Part shown: in pieces, positions 5,124 through 6,553 of the stretch
How positions within the stretch are numbered: position 1 is the stretch's first letter
How the letters are laid out: the number at the start of each line of letters is the position of its first letter
Assembly (NCBI GenBank): GCA_934271725.1
Contig: CAKQSC010000056.1
Location: 1-6,553, forward strand
Direction: 5' to 3'
Source: an uncultured Clostridia bacterium
GTDB taxonomy: Bacteria; Bacillota; Clostridia; Christensenellales; Borkfalkiaceae
DNA length: 6,553 nucleotides
The notes under the pieces: generated by a model
Seen by the model: only the letters and a program-made list of their open reading frames with translations
Database searches by the model: none
Told to the model about the DNA's origin: nothing
Made by a program: the position numbers and the translations under genes

Positions 5124-5945
5124 TTATTTCGTCGATTTGATTTGTTCGCCCGTCCCGTCGATGTAATACCCGTCTTTATAAATCAAATCTCCTATCGTAA
5201 CAAATTCATATCCTTGCTCTTTCAACTCTTTTATAATAGTCGGCAAGGCTTCGGCGGTATGCAGTCCCTGATTGTGGAACAAAACTATACTGCCCTTTTT
5301 TACTCTCTTTAAAACCCTTTCGGCAATTTCTTTTGCGGAAATATTTTTCCAGTCGAGACTGTCTACGCTCCACTGTATCGCTATGAGATTCTGTCTTTCC
5401 GCGCTTTCTATAACCTTGTTGCTGTATTCGCCGAAAGGCGGTCTGAAAAGAATTACGTCTTTGCTCGTTATTTCTCTTATAGCGTTTTTTGAAGTTAAAA
5501 GTTCTTTTTCTATTTCGCCGACGGAAAGTCTGTTCATGTGCGGGTGGGTTGCGGAATGAGTGCCGATCTCGTGTCCGCGTTCGTCTATCTTTTTAACGTA
5601 TTCGGGGTACTTTTTAACCCAGAACTCCACCATAAAAAAAGTACATTTTACGTTTTCCTTTTCCATAACGTCAAGAAGTTTGTCCGTATAATCGACTCCC
5701 CAAGCGCAATCGAAAGAAATAGCAATCTTTTTTTCTTCCGTTCTCACGGAATATACGGGCAACTTTCTCTGTTTCGCGTACGTATACGCAACGAAATCTT
5801 TATACGGCAAAAGCAAACAAGTTAAAGTTATGACGGCAACCGCAAAAAGAAAAATAAAAAGCCATTCCTTTTTACGCATCGTGAAAAATTTTTTAACACG
5901 TTTTCCGCCGAAAATTTTGTCTTTCTTATTCCTATTATGACGCAT
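5124..5945 (-). CDS. Membrane-anchored polysaccharide deacetylase (CE4/NodB, PdaB-like)
   Basis: A 273-residue protein with a basic N-terminus, one membrane anchor (about 28-47) and an extracytoplasmic NodB domain (about 72-253). CE4 motifs in order: SFDCAWG (Asp79), HSATHP (metal ligands His130 and His134), RPPFGEY (Arg168), SVDSLDW (Asp195, Asp198) and IVLFHN (His224). Family members remove N-acetyl groups from peptidoglycan or related glycans. The usual second Asp of TFDDG is Cys80 here; the FD-A/C-AWG form is typical of the sporulation-linked PdaB-like branch, where Ala is common. Which sugar is used, and whether the metal site is fully active, is open. The start ATG 5945 has GGGGGAG 11 nt upstream. 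The inner Met23 would keep the anchor but has no ribosome site. It is the first gene of a unit with the SSB gene; the pairing of an envelope enzyme with SSB seems positional, not functional. Confidence 0.92.
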   Translation of the reverse strand: MRHNRNKKDKIFGGKRVKKFFTMRKKEWLFIFLFAVAVITLTCLLLPYKDFVAYTYAKQRKLPVYSVRTEEKKIAISFDCAWGVDYTDKLLDVMEKENVKCTFFMVEFWVKKYPEYVKKIDERGHEIGTHSATHPHMNRLSVGEIEKELLTSKNAIREITSKDVILFRPPFGEYSNKVIESAERQNLIAIQWSVDSLDWKNISAKEIAERVLKRVKKGSIVLFHNQGLHTAEALPTIIKELKEQGYEFVTIGDLIYKDGYYIDGTGEQIKSTK

Positions 5946-5980
5946 TTTGTCGGCATCTCCCCCTTTTTTCTTTTTTTAAC

Positions 5981-5997
5981 GAAACTTTTAAAGTTTC
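5981..5997. promoter_or_regulatory. 17-bp near-perfect palindrome in the deacetylase leader, possible operator
   Basis: Arms GAAACTTT (5981-5988) and AAAGTTTC (5990-5997) surround one central base. The element spans the predicted start of transcription, between a weak candidate promoter and the ribosome site. There is no T-run on the minus strand, so it is not a terminator for that strand. It could equally be a chance AT-rich palindrome. Confidence 0.35.
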
Positions 5998-6024
5998 TAT
6001 ATATCTTATGTTGCTTTTTGTCCG
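5996..6024 (-). promoter_or_regulatory. Weak candidate promoter for the deacetylase-SSB unit
   Basis: On the minus strand CGGACA (6024-6019) and TATAGA (6001-5996) are 17 nt apart, each matching 4 of 6 consensus bases. A promoter is expected here because a terminator lies just upstream (6033-6064), but the match is modest. Confidence 0.35.
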
Positions 6025-6064
6025 AAAATAACGAAAGCGTCCGACTAATCAGTCGAACGCTTTC
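6024..6064 (-). terminator. Intrinsic terminator of the topoisomerase subunit A gene
   Basis: A long hairpin on the minus strand has arms of 14 nt (6064-6051 and 6046-6033) with one internal mismatch and a 4-nt loop. It is followed by GTTATTTTC and starts 15 nt after the stop codon. The T-run is interrupted, but the stem is strong. Confidence 0.75.
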
Positions 6065-6079
6065 AACGTTTTTCTTTTA

Positions 6080-6553
6080 TTACAATTCTTTTTCGCTTAT
6101 CACGTCTGTAATGACCGCCTTTTTATGTTCTTTAAGCGGTTTTCCTTTGGACGTTCTCGGCTCTATTACTATATCTTCCGTATCGACGGAGAAATACACT
6201 CCGCTCTGCTCTCGCATGATAAGTTTGTACGGTTCCTGAACGAAATCCGCAAAAATTATCTTGCCTCCGACGGGAAGATCGCAAATCTTTACGCCTTTAC
6301 GGTATCTCACGGAAGGTTCCAACAGCGCGCTTATGACGCGTTTGAAAGCACCCGTGCTTGTAGCGACTATGACCTCGCCCGCGCTTTCTATCTGCTTTAC
6401 GCACACGAGTCTGTCGTCGTCGCCGAGTTTAACCCCTTTGACTCCTCCGCTAATTCTTCCCTGAACGGGTATATCGTCCATACCGGCGTTAAGACACATT
6501 CCCTGCTCGGTTACGAAACATAAGGTTGCGTCCTTTTTCATAAACTCCACGCC
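6080..6553 (-). CDS. Type IIA DNA topoisomerase subunit A (GyrA/ParC), C-terminal part, 5' end cut by window edge
   Basis: The last 157 residues are visible and the frame is open through the right edge. The GTG at 6550 and the ATG at 6541 are internal codons, not starts. The sequence shows beta-pinwheel repeats of the subunit A C-terminal domain: strands such as LCFVTEQGMCL, VIVATSTGAFKRV and LIMREQSGVYFSV, and the box-like QGRISGGVKGVKL (31-43 of the visible part). Blades are about 45-50 residues apart. This domain wraps DNA beside the breakage-reunion core, which would lie to the right. The box is not the canonical QRRGGKG of GyrA. QGR-xxGGVKGxxL is closer, as I recall, to the ParC-like second subunit A of Clostridia, so gyrA versus parC is left open. 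The protein ends EKEL without an acidic tail. A strong hairpin terminator follows. Confidence 0.85.
   Translation of the reverse strand, partial: GVEFMKKDATLCFVTEQGMCLNAGMDDIPVQGRISGGVKGVKLGDDDRLVCVKQIESAGEVIVATSTGAFKRVISALLEPSVRYRKGVKICDLPVGGKIIFADFVQEPYKLIMREQSGVYFSVDTEDIVIEPRTSKGKPLKEHKKAVITDVISEKEL

Noticed and set aside
6125..6523. Open plus-strand frame of about 132 residues
   Set aside because: It is antisense to the topoisomerase C-terminal domain, whose minus-strand repeats are clear; the plus-strand product has no family features.
6541..6550. GTG at 6550 or ATG at 6541 as start of a small 150-residue gene
   Set aside because: The frame stays open to the window edge and the protein is plainly the end of a longer topoisomerase subunit; no ribosome site precedes either codon.
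1..6553. CRISPR array, insertion sequence, tRNA/rRNA, prophage or defence island
   Set aside because: I found no regularly spaced repeats, transposase, flanking inverted or direct repeats, or cloverleaf-like stretch. The HNH protein alone is not evidence of a defence system or phage.

Overview
This looks like chromosomal core DNA from a Gram-positive-type bacterium, most likely a member of Bacillota, class Clostridia. The basis is a moderate-to-low GC content with many GCG/CGC codons, strong AGGAGG-type ribosome sites, and clostridial protein types: a SEC-C/methionine aminopeptidase fusion, a PdaB-like deacetylase with an FD-(A/C)-AWG motif, a tandem OB-fold SSB and an Lgt-like paralogue. The taxonomic call is inference from protein style; no rRNA is present. 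The window is densely coded. It holds eight genes, seven on the minus strand and one (ung) on the plus strand, and no gene-free stretch longer than about 135 bases.

Left block (1-3061, minus strand, transcribed leftward): MntP-type Mn2+ exporter, then SEC-C/methionine aminopeptidase (map), then a membrane PAP2 phosphatase, then an Lgt-like membrane protein that runs off the left edge. mntP, map and pap2 are spaced by 9 nt and -4 nt and look like one transcript. The Lgt-like gene also has its own perfect-consensus sigma-A promoter, whose -35 box contains the pap2 stop codon.

Middle block (about 3062-4421): uracil-DNA glycosylase (ung, plus strand) diverges from mntP. The intergenic region is only 78 nt and carries a good extended -10 promoter overlapped by a 21-bp interrupted palindrome that looks like an operator. 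ung ends at an intrinsic terminator and converges on a small HNH-type zinc protein on the minus strand, which has its own promoter and a short leader.

Right block (4422-6553, minus strand): the C-terminal end of a type IIA topoisomerase subunit A (GyrA/ParC), its terminator, then a two-gene unit of a membrane-anchored CE4 polysaccharide deacetylase and a tandem OB-fold single-stranded-DNA-binding protein, closed by a terminator.

Themes: DNA maintenance (topoisomerase, SSB, Ung, HNH protein) and envelope/lipid or protein maturation (deacetylase, PAP2, Lgt-like, Map, MntP). I see no mobile element, CRISPR array, RNA gene, toxin-antitoxin pair or defence system. The items most worth a second look are the palindrome between ung and mntP, the Lgt-like protein with a rewritten active-site signature, and the SSB without the usual acidic tail.
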